Source of the DNA: a bacterium
GTDB taxonomy: Bacteria > Pseudomonadota > Alphaproteobacteria > Caulobacterales > Hyphomonadaceae
Direction: 5' to 3'
Length of the DNA stretch: 64,000 nt
NCBI GenBank assembly: GCA_016125045.1
Contig: WGML01000003.1
Span: 62,001-126,000, forward strand
Positions 51,229-59,781 of this stretch are shown here, in pieces; the stretch's first letter is position 1; the number at the start of each line of letters is the position of its first letter. The notes beneath the pieces were generated by a model. The model ran no database searches. It was not told the origin of the DNA and saw only the letters and a program-made list of their open reading frames with translations. The translations under genes were made by a program, and so were the position numbers.

Positions 51229-52083
51229 ATGAGGATTCCCGACTGGCTGGTTTACGCAATCGCGCTTGTCGTTGTCGTCGGCGCAGTGTTCCAGCACGTC
51301 TCCGGCAGGACGGACCGCTGGACCCCGCCGGTGGAGATCGTCGAGATCGAGCCGCCGGAGGGGGAGCCGGACCTTCCCCCCGGGCCGCCGCTCGCAAGCC
51401 CGGGCCCGCTCGACGAACAGGTTCTCGTTCAGGTCGGCGAGGTGTCGGACGGCATCGGCACGGCCTTCGCGGTCAATCCGTCGGGCGTCTGGCTCACGGC
51501 GCGCCATGTGGTCGACGGGTGTTCGGATGTCGGGATCGTCGTGGGCGGCGGGCGGCTCGCGTCGGTGAACCGGGTGGTGACATCGCGCACGTCCGATCTC
51601 GCGCTGCTCTACACCAATCGCGCGCCGCAATCCCTCGCGCTCGATCTCGAACGCCCCTTGCAGGTCGGCGAGGCCGGCTATCATTTCGGCTTTCCGCAAG
51701 GACGCGAGGGCGAGGCGTCGTCGCGGCTGCTGTCGCGGTCGCGGCTGATCACGCGCGGGCGCTATGAACTGGATGAGCCCGTGCTCGCCTGGGCGGAGAT
51801 CGCGCGGTCGGACAAGGGCTCGACCACGCTCGCGGGCATGAGCGGCGGGCCGGTGCTTGATGCGCAAGGCGCGGTCATCGGCGTTACGGTCGCGGAGAGT
51901 CCGCGGCGGGGTCGCATCTACACCGCGGCGCCTGAGTCCGTCGCGGACTTCATTTCGCGCGCCGGAGCAACCGTGTCGCTGGGGGAGGCGCGTCCGATCG
52001 CGTCGACGTCCTATGAACGGGAGGCGGACCGGTTGCGGGATGAGTTTGCCGTCGTTCAGGTCGTGTGCCATGCCGGCCGCTGA
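51229..52083 (+). CDS. Membrane-anchored trypsin-like serine protease
   Basis: 284 aa. An N-terminal helix (LVYAIALVVVVGAVFQHV) anchors it in the inner membrane, followed by a Pro/Glu linker and a trypsin-fold domain in the periplasm. The triad is H93 (LTARHVVDG), D123 (RTSDLALLY) and S205 (AGMSGGPVLD), as in DegS/HtrA-like proteases, but there is no PDZ domain. It is immediately followed by pyrF. With DUF350 it may form a quality-control or signalling unit. Confidence 0.88.
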   Translation: MRIPDWLVYAIALVVVVGAVFQHVSGRTDRWTPPVEIVEIEPPEGEPDLPPGPPLASPGPLDEQVLVQVGEVSDGIGTAFAVNPSGVWLTARHVVDGCSDVGIVVGGGRLASVNRVVTSRTSDLALLYTNRAPQSLALDLERPLQVGEAGYHFGFPQGREGEASSRLLSRSRLITRGRYELDEPVLAWAEIARSDKGSTTLAGMSGGPVLDAQGAVIGVTVAESPRRGRIYTAAPESVADFISRAGATVSLGEARPIASTSYEREADRLRDEFAVVQVVCHAGR

Positions 52084-53037
52084 ATGACCCCGCCACACAC
52101 ACCGCCGACGACATCCAACGCCGTCCGACCGGACACGCCGCCGGCCGGGGGAGCGTTCGCCGACCGGCTGATAGACGCCGTGCGCGCGCATGGGCCGCTC
52201 TGCGTCGGGATCGATCCGCACCCGGCGCTGATCCCGGCGCTGTTCGGGAACGCAGGTCCGCAGGCCGCGCGCGCCTGGGGGGAGGCGCTGGTGCGCTTGT
52301 GCGCGGGCCGGGTGGCGGTGGTGAAGCCGCAGGCGGGCCTGTTCGAGCGCTGGGGTTCGGCGGGCCTTGCGGCGCTGGAGCATGTCTGCCGCACCGCCCG
52401 GTCGGCCGGCCTGCTCGTGCTGCTCGACGCCAAGCGGGGCGATATCGGGTCAACCGCCGAGGGATATGTCGCCGGCTATCTCGCCCCCGGCGCGCCCTGC
52501 GAGGCGGACGCGATCACGGTGAACCCCTATCTTGGCCTCGATACGATCGAACCCTTCGTCGCCGCCGCGACAAGCGCAGGCAAGGGGGTCGCGGTGCTGG
52601 CTCGGACATCCAATCCCGGAGCGGCGGACTTTCAGGCGCTGGAGGCGGCGGGGGAGCCGGTTCATCTGCATGTCGCCCACGCCCTCGCGCCGATGATCGA
52701 ACGGCTGCGCGGGCCGCGCACCGGATGGTCCGGCCTCATGCTGGTTGCGGGCGCGACGGGTCCGCGCGAGGCGATCCGCTTGAGACAGGCGGCGCCGAAA
52801 GCGCTGTTTCTGGTTCCGGGCTATGGCGCGCAGGGCGCAAGCGCCCGTGACGCCGTGGCTGGGTTTGTCGCTGGCCCGGAAGGGGTCGAGGGCGGGGTCG
52901 TGAACGCGTCGCGCGCGGTCGCCTCTCCCGCCGGCGCAATGGACGCCCGGACGGCGAGCCAATGGGAGGCCGTTGTCGCATCCGCGCTCGCCAAGGCGCA
53001 GGCGGAGCTCGCCGCGGCGGTCGGCTCCCGCGCCTGA
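52084..53037 (+). CDS. pyrF: Orotidine-5'-phosphate decarboxylase, subfamily 2
   Basis: Final step of UMP synthesis. 317 aa, longer than the roughly 230-aa form usual in alphaproteobacteria, and of the subfamily-2 type: PLCVGIDPHPALIP, then the catalytic LLDAKRGDIGSTAEGY, ITVNPYLGLDTIEPF and LFLVPGYGAQGA. It starts on the base after the protease stop, with no gap. Either an ancient replacement or a second copy; the type suggests horizontal origin, but this is an inference. Confidence 0.92.
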   Translation: MTPPHTPPTTSNAVRPDTPPAGGAFADRLIDAVRAHGPLCVGIDPHPALIPALFGNAGPQAARAWGEALVRLCAGRVAVVKPQAGLFERWGSAGLAALEHVCRTARSAGLLVLLDAKRGDIGSTAEGYVAGYLAPGAPCEADAITVNPYLGLDTIEPFVAAATSAGKGVAVLARTSNPGAADFQALEAAGEPVHLHVAHALAPMIERLRGPRTGWSGLMLVAGATGPREAIRLRQAAPKALFLVPGYGAQGASARDAVAGFVAGPEGVEGGVVNASRAVASPAGAMDARTASQWEAVVASALAKAQAELAAAVGSRA

Positions 53038-53198
53038 CATGGGGCGACGCTTTTCGTTCAGGGTGTCGCGGGCGCGCCGCGGCGTCGCATGGGTCGCAGG
53101 AAGACCGGTCTCGCCAAGGCGGCGGGATCAGGGCTACACTCCCGGCCTGAAATCAGGTGCGCGGCCCACCCATGAAGGCGGACCGGTGTTGCAGTTCA

Positions 53199-53229
53199 GC
53201 TCTGGTTCGGCTCTGGTTCGGCTCTGGGG
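53199..53229. repeat. 11-bp tandem repeat upstream of PQQ dehydrogenase
   Basis: GCTCTGGTTCG occurs twice in full and a third time in part (GCTCTGGGG), just before the ribosome site of the next gene. Slippage here could change promoter-to-start spacing and hence expression. Confidence 0.6.
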
Positions 53230-53242
53230 AGAGGACAACATC

Positions 53243-55381
53243 ATGAAACATGGTTTGATCGGGCTCGCCGCCTTCGCGGCGCTGGCCTCCTGTAATCCGC
53301 AAGCGCCGGAATCGACGCGGGTGCTCGCGCCGAGCGCCATCGGGGTCGACGGGGCGGCCATCATCAACGCCGACGCGACGCCGGACGTCTGGCTGTCGCA
53401 CGGACGCACCTATTCCGAGCAGCGCTTCTCGCCGCTGGAGTCCGTGACCGGCGCCAATGTTGGCGAGCTGGGCCTCGCCTGGATGAGCGAGCTCGATACG
53501 GCGCGCGGCATGGAGGCGACGCCGATCGTGGTCGACGGCGTGATGTACGTCACCTCCGCCTGGTCGGTGGTCTACGCCCTCGATGCGAAGACCGGCGAGC
53601 GCAAATGGAAATACGATCCGGGCGTCGACAAGTCGCGGGGCGGCATGGCGTGCTGCGATGTGGTCAACCGCGGCGTCGCGCTGTGGAAGGGCAAGGTCTA
53701 TGTCGGTACGATCGACGGCCGGCTCGTCGCGCTCGACGCGGCGACGGGCGAAGTCGCCTGGGAGACGGTCACGGTCGACCAGTCGAAGCCCTATACGATC
53801 ACCGGCGCGCCGCGCGTGGTCAAGGGCAAGGTGCTGATCGGCAATGGCGGCGCGGAACTCGGCGTGAGGGGCTACATAACCGCCTATGACGCCGAAACGG
53901 GCGAGCAGGCGTGGCGGTTCTATTTCGCGCCCAATCCGGACAAGCAGCCGGACGGCGCCGCCTCCGACAAGGTGTTCGCCGAGACCGCGAACGCGACCTG
54001 GGACGACGCCGGCGCGTGGCGCACGGATGGCGGCGGCGGCACCGCCTGGGACGCGATGGCTTATGACCCCGACCTCGACATTCTCTATGTCGGCACGGGG
54101 AATGGCTCGCCCTGGAACCGCACGATCCGCTCGCCGTCGGGAGGGGACAATCTCTTCTTGTCTTCCATCGTCGCCTTGAAGCCGGACACCGGAGACTATG
54201 TCTGGCACTACCAGACGACGCCGGGCGAGACCTGGGACTATACAGCGACCCAGCACATCATCCTCGCCGACCTGACGATCGGAGATCAGGTCCGCAAGGT
54301 GGCGATGCAGGCGCCGAAGAATGGCTTCTTCTATGTGCTTGACCGGGCCACGGGAGAGCTGTTGTCGGCTGACATGTTCCAGCCGGTGAACTGGGCGACC
54401 GGGGTTGACCTCACCACGGGTCGGCCGATCGAGACGCCGGAGGCGCGGTTCCTTGAAACGCCGTTCGCCGCCGTGCCCGGACCGCTCGGCTCGCACAACT
54501 GGCACCCGATGGCGTTCAGCCCGCAGACCGGGCTTGTCTATATTCCGGCGCAGGTGATCCCGCAGATCTATGTCGCCGAACAGCCCGGTGCGACGCCGCA
54601 GGCGCTGTGGAATACGGGCGTCGAGTTCGCTCAGGCCGGCCCGACCCCGACCCTCAACGAACGCCAGGCGCTGCGCGCCGCGCTGAAGGGCCAGCTCGTC
54701 GCATGGGATCCGGTCGCCAAGAAGCCCCGCTGGGTGGTGGACTATCCGACGCCGTGGAATGGCGGCGTGCTCGCGACCGCGGGCGGCCTTGTCTTCCAGG
54801 GCGGGCTCGACGGAAGATTCCGCGCCTATGACGCGGCGACGGGCGAGAAACGCTGGGAGGTGGAAACCAAATACCCGACGCTGTCCGGGCCCATCAGCTA
54901 TGAGATCGCGGGCGAGCAGTACATCGCCGTCACCGCAGGCTGGGGCACCGCCTTCCCGCTCACCGCCGGGGGAGATGCGCTGGAGACCGTCGGCTCGCCG
55001 GAACTCGGGCGCGTGCTTGTCTTCAAGGTGGGCGGAACGGCGGAGCTGCCGGAATTCGAGACGTTCGAGGCGGATCTGATCCCGCCCGCCGCGCGGTTCG
55101 GAACCGAGGACCAGCTTGCGCTCGGCCGCACGCTTTATGACCGCAACTGCATGGTCTGCCATGGCCCGCTCGTCGTCTCGAGCGGCGTCGTCCAGGACCT
55201 GCGCTGGGCCCAGGCGCCGGCGACCAAGGCGACCTTCGCCGAAGTGGTGCTCGGCGGAAAATACGCCTCGGCGGGCATGCCGGCCTTCACCAACGGATTG
55301 ACGGCGGATGAGGTGGAGATGATCCGCGCCTATGTCGTCATGCGGGCCAACGAGGATGCGCCCGCGCCCGCGCCGCAGTAA
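53243..55381 (+). CDS. PQQ-dependent quinohemoprotein alcohol dehydrogenase, lipoprotein
   Basis: 712-aa periplasmic enzyme oxidising alcohols or aldehydes with PQQ and passing electrons to its own heme. The lipoprotein signal is GLIGLAAFAALASC. The eight-bladed propeller shows repeated W-motifs (AYDAKTGERKW-like: YALDAKTGERKW, VALDAATGEVAW, TAYDAETGEQAW). Residues C137-C138 form the vicinal disulphide (GMACCDVV). The catalytic Asp is D332 in TWDYTATQ, followed by Tyr-Thr and lacking the second Asp of lanthanide enzymes, so Ca2+ is expected. The C-terminal cytochrome c has CMVCH at 636-640. The start has GGGGAGAGG upstream. Confidence 0.92.
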   Translation: MKHGLIGLAAFAALASCNPQAPESTRVLAPSAIGVDGAAIINADATPDVWLSHGRTYSEQRFSPLESVTGANVGELGLAWMSELDTARGMEATPIVVDGVMYVTSAWSVVYALDAKTGERKWKYDPGVDKSRGGMACCDVVNRGVALWKGKVYVGTIDGRLVALDAATGEVAWETVTVDQSKPYTITGAPRVVKGKVLIGNGGAELGVRGYITAYDAETGEQAWRFYFAPNPDKQPDGAASDKVFAETANATWDDAGAWRTDGGGGTAWDAMAYDPDLDILYVGTGNGSPWNRTIRSPSGGDNLFLSSIVALKPDTGDYVWHYQTTPGETWDYTATQHIILADLTIGDQVRKVAMQAPKNGFFYVLDRATGELLSADMFQPVNWATGVDLTTGRPIETPEARFLETPFAAVPGPLGSHNWHPMAFSPQTGLVYIPAQVIPQIYVAEQPGATPQALWNTGVEFAQAGPTPTLNERQALRAALKGQLVAWDPVAKKPRWVVDYPTPWNGGVLATAGGLVFQGGLDGRFRAYDAATGEKRWEVETKYPTLSGPISYEIAGEQYIAVTAGWGTAFPLTAGGDALETVGSPELGRVLVFKVGGTAELPEFETFEADLIPPAARFGTEDQLALGRTLYDRNCMVCHGPLVVSSGVVQDLRWAQAPATKATFAEVVLGGKYASAGMPAFTNGLTADEVEMIRAYVVMRANEDAPAPAPQ

Positions 55382-55397
55382 TCCCTGGCAGGGCGGG

Positions 55398-56087
55398 TCA
55401 GACGCCGGCGGGCCCGGAACGCGCGGGGTCGCCGGTCGGCTCACGCTTGCGGGCCGGTTTCGGCTTCGCGAGCCAGCGATAGACCCGCCAGCCGAGCAGG
55501 GCGGCGAGGATCGCCCCGTGCACCAGCGGCTCGGGCTGGTTGCCCTTCACCATGAAGAGATGATGCAGCACGCCAAGCACGGCGATCGGGTAGATCAGCC
55601 AGTGCAGCCGTCTCCAGGCGAGCGCCCCGAGACGCCGGATCATGCCGTTCGTTGAGGTGAAGGCGAGCGGCAGCATCAGCGCGAAGGCCGCCATGCCGAA
55701 GGTGATGTAGGTGCGCTTCAGCACATCCTCCCAGAGGGCTGGGAGCGACCAGAGGAGATCGAGCCAGAGATAGGCGAGGATGTGCAGCGCCCCATAGGCG
55801 AAGGCGGCGAGCCCGATCCGCCGCCGTATGCGCAGGAGCGGGCTCCATCCCGTGAGGTCGCGCAGAGGCGTGATCGCAAGCGTGAGCAGGAGGATGCGAA
55901 GCGCGGTGTCCCCGAGGAAGCGATGCGTCCATTCGGCGGGGTTGAAGCCGAGCGCGTTCGGCAAGCCGTTCAGGGCGAGCGCGAACTGCGCGACCACATA
56001 GGCGAACGGCAGGATCAGCCCCACGAGCGTGAGGGGCTTCATCCAGTGGCGCGCGAAGGTGTCGAGGGCCGGGGAGCGGTTGACCAA
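55398..56087 (-). CDS. msrQ: MsrQ, heme-binding subunit of periplasmic methionine sulfoxide reductase
   Basis: 229-aa membrane protein of the ferric-reductase-like family that carries electrons from the quinone pool or flavin to MsrP. About five transmembrane helices; heme histidines are in GALHILAYLW and in RRLHWLIYPIAVLGVLHHLF. It lies 3 bases downstream of msrP on the same strand. Convergent with the PQQ dehydrogenase. Confidence 0.93.
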   Translation of the reverse strand: MVNRSPALDTFARHWMKPLTLVGLILPFAYVVAQFALALNGLPNALGFNPAEWTHRFLGDTALRILLLTLAITPLRDLTGWSPLLRIRRRIGLAAFAYGALHILAYLWLDLLWSLPALWEDVLKRTYITFGMAAFALMLPLAFTSTNGMIRRLGALAWRRLHWLIYPIAVLGVLHHLFMVKGNQPEPLVHGAILAALLGWRVYRWLAKPKPARKREPTGDPARSGPAGV

Positions 56088-56090
56088 GCG

Positions 56091-57071
56091 TCAATAGTCC
56101 TTGGCGAGGTCCATGCCGGCGTAGAGCTTTTCGACCTGTTTGGTATAGCCGTTGAACATGTCGGTCTTCCGGCGGGAGATCAGCCCGGACAGGCCGCCGC
56201 CGCCGAGCACGCGTTCGCTCGCCTGGCTCCAGCGCGGGTGATCCACCTCGGGGTTGACGTTCGAATAGAAGCCGTATTCGCGGGCGTTGGACAGGTTCCA
56301 TGAGGTCGGCGGCTGGGTGTCCGTGAAGCGGATTTTCACCACCGACTTGATCGACTTGAAGCCATACTTCCAGGGAACGATCAGCCGCAGCGGCGCGCCA
56401 TTCTGTTGCGGCAGCGCCTTGCCGTAGAGGCCGACGGTCATAAGGGTGAGTTCGTTCATCGCCTCATCCAGCCGCAGGCCCTCGACATAGGGCCAGTCCA
56501 GCACCGGGAAGCGGACGCCGGGCATGCTGGTCCGGTCAAGGTGGGTCTCGAAAGCGACATACTTGGCCTTCGACGTGGGCTTCAGCTTGTCGATGACGCT
56601 CGCCATCGGCACGCCCACCCAGGGGATCACCATAGACCAGGCCTCGACGCATCTGAGCCGGTAGATGCGCTCTTCAAGCTTGCCATAGTCGACAAGGTCG
56701 GTGACGGCGTAGGCGCCGGGCTTCTCGCACTCGCCTTCGACGGTCACGGTCCAGGGGTCGACCTTCATCAGCCCTGCGTAGCGAACCGGGTCGGACTTGT
56801 TGGTGCCGAACTCATAGAAATTGTTGTAACTCGTCGCCGCTTCCTCGCTCGCGACCGGATCGGCGACCTTGTACTTGCTGGCGGTGGCTTTCAGGGCGGC
56901 GCCCGGCACCGGGCGAGCGGTCGGGGCGGCGTGGGCGGCTCCGGCGCCGGCGATCAACCCGACGCCCGCGGCTCCGGCTGCTGCAATGATCCGGCGGCGG
57001 TCGCGAAAGATCGGTTCAGGCGTCACCTCGTCGCCGAGGGCCGACCAGGTGCGGTTGCGCTTGTATTCCAT
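56091..57071 (-). CDS. msrP: MsrP, molybdopterin catalytic subunit of methionine sulfoxide reductase
   Basis: Periplasmic Mo enzyme reducing methionine sulfoxide in oxidised envelope proteins. 326 aa; the Tat signal has [17 protein letters not shown]. The Mo-ligating cysteine is C141 in [14 protein letters not shown]. The family segments [15 protein letters not shown] and [15 protein letters not shown] are intact. The ATG ([10 protein letters not shown]) was chosen because the extension upstream is not family-like. Adjacent msrQ completes the system, which fits a cell exposed to oxidants. Confidence 0.95.
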   Translation of the reverse strand: MEYKRNRTWSALGDEVTPEPIFRDRRRIIAAAGAAGVGLIAGAGAAHAAPTARPVPGAALKATASKYKVADPVASEEAATSYNNFYEFGTNKSDPVRYAGLMKVDPWTVTVEGECEKPGAYAVTDLVDYGKLEERIYRLRCVEAWSMVIPWVGVPMASVIDKLKPTSKAKYVAFETHLDRTSMPGVRFPVLDWPYVEGLRLDEAMNELTLMTVGLYGKALPQQNGAPLRLIVPWKYGFKSIKSVVKIRFTDTQPPTSWNLSNAREYGFYSNVNPEVDHPRWSQASERVLGGGGLSGLISRRKTDMFNGYTKQVEKLYAGMDLAKDY

Positions 57072-57207
57072 CTGACACTCCGGCGTCCGATACGGCCGCG
57101 ACGCCGCCATCGGACCGCAAAATCCTGCTGATCCGCGCTTCATACAGCAAAGCCGCCGCTGGTTCGACGGGTCTCACGCATTCGCGATGCGGAATTGCAC
57201 GGACGCG

Positions 57208-58260
57208 TCACTCCGCCCGGGCGCCGCCCGCATGTTCGACCAGACGGTTCAGTTCGTTGATCATCCGGTCGATGGCGATCTCGTTTTCGGTGAGCGCGGA
57301 GTCCTGGTCGAGGGCGCTCGTATGCTTGCCGAAGAACACCTCGCTGCGGATCGGGACGGCGAGGAAGCCGCCGTCGGTGCGGGTGATGCGCAGGTGGGAG
57401 GTCATCTCCTCCTGCACCCAATCGCCGTCGCCTTCCTTCAGCGCCTTTTTCATGTCCTCGATCTCCTTCGCGGAATAGTCGAGGTCCTCGGCCATGCGCA
57501 CCAACTCCTCCACCGTGTGGGCGAGGCGTTTGCGTTCGGCCGTGAAGTGGATGTTGACCACCTTCGGCAGCGAAATCCGCTGGATGTCCTCCCGAAGGTC
57601 GCCGCCGAGGGAGTCGATCTGCACATCGCAGATCACGAGTTGTGTCTCGGTGAGAAAGAGCGCGACGAGCCGGATCGGATTGAAGAACAGCTCCTCCTTG
57701 CGGGTGTCGGTCCAGCGGATCTTGCGCCAGCGCTGGTTGGTGAAATCACCGCGCGACATCATCCGGATCGACTTGTTGAGGAGGTCGCCGAGCTTGTCCT
57801 GCAGCGTTTCCTCGTCGAACAGCGACCGTTCGGTTTCGAACACGTATTTCTGCTCGAGCACGCGCAGCGAATTTCGGTCGATCATCGTGCGCTCGAACAC
57901 GCGCATAAGCGCCTTCATCGTGTCGGCCGCCTGGATGCGCCGCGTCTCCGTGGCGAGCTTGCGGAACTCGGCGTGGTTTTCCTCCTTCTTCTTCGTCCGC
58001 GTGTTGAGCTGCATCTGGATCAGCACGCGATCGATCCCGATCGCGAAGGCGCCGGCGGCCAGTCCGGAGATGATTCCGACGACCTGACTGACACCGAACC
58101 ACGCGATCCCTCCGGCGATCAGCGTCGCCCAGAAGGCGATCACATACTTGCCCTTGCGCGGCTTCAGATCGTCCGAATTGACGTCGAAGTCGAAGAATTT
58201 GCGGACCGACTTTCGATCGGCCGCGCCTTTGGCGGTGTTGGCGGCGGTGTCGTCAGGCAT
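57208..58260 (-). CDS. Two-TM protein with coiled coil and PH-like C-terminal region, partner of the TIR protein
   Basis: 350 aa, no family I can name. A soluble N-terminus is followed by two transmembrane helices (about 38-55 and 58-80, YVIAFWATLIAGGIAWFG and VVGIISGLAAGAFAIGI). A charged helical region follows (85-170, NTRTKKKEENHAEFRKLATE), then a beta-rich stretch (about 205-265, RLVALFLTETQLVICDVQIDS, ISLPKVVNIHF) reminiscent of bacterial PH-like domains, and a helical end with a short strand pair. Its ATG abuts the TIR stop codon with no gap, so the two are translationally coupled. It is a candidate membrane effector or anchor. Confidence 0.7.
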   Translation of the reverse strand: MPDDTAANTAKGAADRKSVRKFFDFDVNSDDLKPRKGKYVIAFWATLIAGGIAWFGVSQVVGIISGLAAGAFAIGIDRVLIQMQLNTRTKKKEENHAEFRKLATETRRIQAADTMKALMRVFERTMIDRNSLRVLEQKYVFETERSLFDEETLQDKLGDLLNKSIRMMSRGDFTNQRWRKIRWTDTRKEELFFNPIRLVALFLTETQLVICDVQIDSLGGDLREDIQRISLPKVVNIHFTAERKRLAHTVEELVRMAEDLDYSAKEIEDMKKALKEGDGDWVQEEMTSHLRITRTDGGFLAVPIRSEVFFGKHTSALDQDSALTENEIAIDRMINELNRLVEHAGGARAE

Positions 58261-59307
58261 TCAGACCAGCTCCCTGATGAGACGTCGTATCGCGGGTTCA
58301 TGCCGACCGAAAGAGGCGGCGGAAGGCTGCAGCGCCCAGAACAGCCGGACATATTCCAGGGGCGCTTCGGGTTGGGCGGCGTGCGCGGCCGCAAACGCCT
58401 CGATCCGGCGGTCGAGCACGGCCGGGCCCGCATTCTGGCCGCCGACCGCGATCACGGCCGCGAGCAGATGGGCGAGCGGGTTCTCGCCGATCCGTTCCGC
58501 CTGTTGCAGTGCGCCAGCGGCTTCCCGGATCCGGTCGGCCGGCGCACGGGACGCAGGCTCCCGCCGCAGCAGGTGCAGTGCGAGGAAATACCATCCGGCG
58601 AATGTGCCGGCAGCCGCCGCGTGCGCGCGCAGCACGCCGAGCCCGCCCGTCCAGTCTCCCGAACAGCATCGCCAGAGGCCGGCGTTGAGCCAGATGGCGC
58701 TCGCGGCGCCATAGCGTGCGCGCAGGGCTTCAAGGGCCGCGGCGCGGGCGCTCGCCTCTGGAAGACCGGCGGGCTCGATCAATCGCAGGTCAAAGGCGGG
58801 GTGGACGCCGCGGCAGGCTTCGATCTTCAGGGTCTGGGCGGGACTGAGGACGCCGCCCGAAGCCGTAGTCCCCGAAGCCGCCGAACCCGACCCGGCGGCT
58901 GGCTGGAAGACCGCCGCAAGCAGCCGCTTGCGCTCCTCCTCCGTCGCGCGCGACATGTCGATGTGGTGCAGCCGCTGAAGCGAGGGCGGCAGAGGCGCAG
59001 ACAGGGGCGCCACCACGATCGGCCGGATCGTCTTGCCGGCTTCCTCGGCGGCCGCGACCTCTTCGGCGACGACCGCGCTTGCGAGGCTGTCGTCGCTCGC
59101 CAGCAGAACCAGTTCGTCGCATTCGCGGACGCCCGCGAGAATCTCCGCCCGCCAGTCGTCCCCGATGGTGATCGCGTCGATGTCGAACCAGACGGCCTGC
59201 GCATCGGCCGCCAGCAGGGACCGAAGCTCGGCCGCGAGCGCCGACTGGCGGCGCGAATAAGACACGAAGAATCGCGGCGCGAGACTGCCTGCGATCGTCA
59301 CCCGCAT
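58261..59307 (-). CDS. TIR-domain protein with helical C-terminal region
   Basis: 348 aa. The N-terminal TIR domain (about 10-115) begins PRFFVSYSRRQSALAAEL, has box-2-like VWFDIDAITIGDDWRAEIL (W52) and the acidic AVVAEEVAAAEEAGK, where E82 or E83 matches the catalytic Glu of NAD-cleaving TIRs (W/S..xxE). After a Ser/Gly/Ala linker the remaining 190 residues are helical and Ala/Leu-rich, resembling TPR-like repeats. Bacterial TIR proteins degrade NAD or make cyclic signals, usually in antiphage defence. First gene of a two-gene unit. The TIR call is firm in motif but unverified by profile search. Confidence 0.82.
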   Translation of the reverse strand: MRVTIAGSLAPRFFVSYSRRQSALAAELRSLLAADAQAVWFDIDAITIGDDWRAEILAGVRECDELVLLASDDSLASAVVAEEVAAAEEAGKTIRPIVVAPLSAPLPPSLQRLHHIDMSRATEEERKRLLAAVFQPAAGSGSAASGTTASGGVLSPAQTLKIEACRGVHPAFDLRLIEPAGLPEASARAAALEALRARYGAASAIWLNAGLWRCCSGDWTGGLGVLRAHAAAAGTFAGWYFLALHLLRREPASRAPADRIREAAGALQQAERIGENPLAHLLAAVIAVGGQNAGPAVLDRRIEAFAAAHAAQPEAPLEYVRLFWALQPSAASFGRHEPAIRRLIRELV

Positions 59308-59567
59308 GATCGAGCCCCCTCGCTCGCCTGACGTCGGCCCTTTCTAGCCAACCGGCGACGCCGCTGTCATCCCTGTTCCAGGGCGGCGACGAAGCAATTG
59401 CGCGATTTGCGCGGGGGATGTGCGACGGCGCTTGCCGGAACCCTCGGGCGCGCCTAGATTCCGCATCGGCGGTTTGCTGCGGCGTTCGAGCGGGACACTA
59501 TTCCGCCGACCGTACATTTCTGTCAGGGAGCTGGCTATGACGGGGATCGTGGTCCTCGCCACCCGGC
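59308..59567. other. Intergenic spacer
   Basis: Gene-free stretch between the TIR gene, which reads away, and the candidate 6S RNA. It must hold the TIR promoter and the RNA promoter; I see no further strong structure. Confidence 0.5.
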
Positions 59568-59754
59568 GCCCACCTAGCTTGCTGGGTCGACGGGGATGAA
59601 GTTCCTGGACGGCGCAGGCGGCGCCGCCACCCTCGGCTTTCCGGAGCGGGTCTCGATCTCGGGGCCCGCTCCGAAGCTTCTGGTCCTGCCGCCCCGAGGC
59701 TGTATTGGCGCTCCATCTGCGCTGCATCAGCCCGTGCTTAAGGGTAGGCAGGGC
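59568..59754 (+). ncRNA. ssrS: Candidate 6S RNA
   Basis: About 187-base stretch ending 27 bases before 5-formyl-THF cyclo-ligase, the standard ssrS position. It folds on paper as a long rod: closing pairs GCCC...GGGC and CCTA...TAGG, a mid-stem GCGCAG...CTGCGC, CCTCGG...CCGAGG, and an apical hairpin CGGAGCGGG/CCCGCTCCG, with unpaired patches between them. A rod with a large internal bulge is the 6S shape, which sequesters sigma-70 polymerase. Primary sequence is not conserved enough to confirm by eye. Confidence 0.5.
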
Positions 59755-59781
59755 TAATTCATGTGAGGCGAGAGAAGGCGC

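Noticed and set aside
53243-55381. Lanthanide-dependent (XoxF/ExaF-type) dehydrogenase
   Set aside because: The residue two after the catalytic Asp is Thr (WDYTA) rather than Asp, which is the lanthanide mark.
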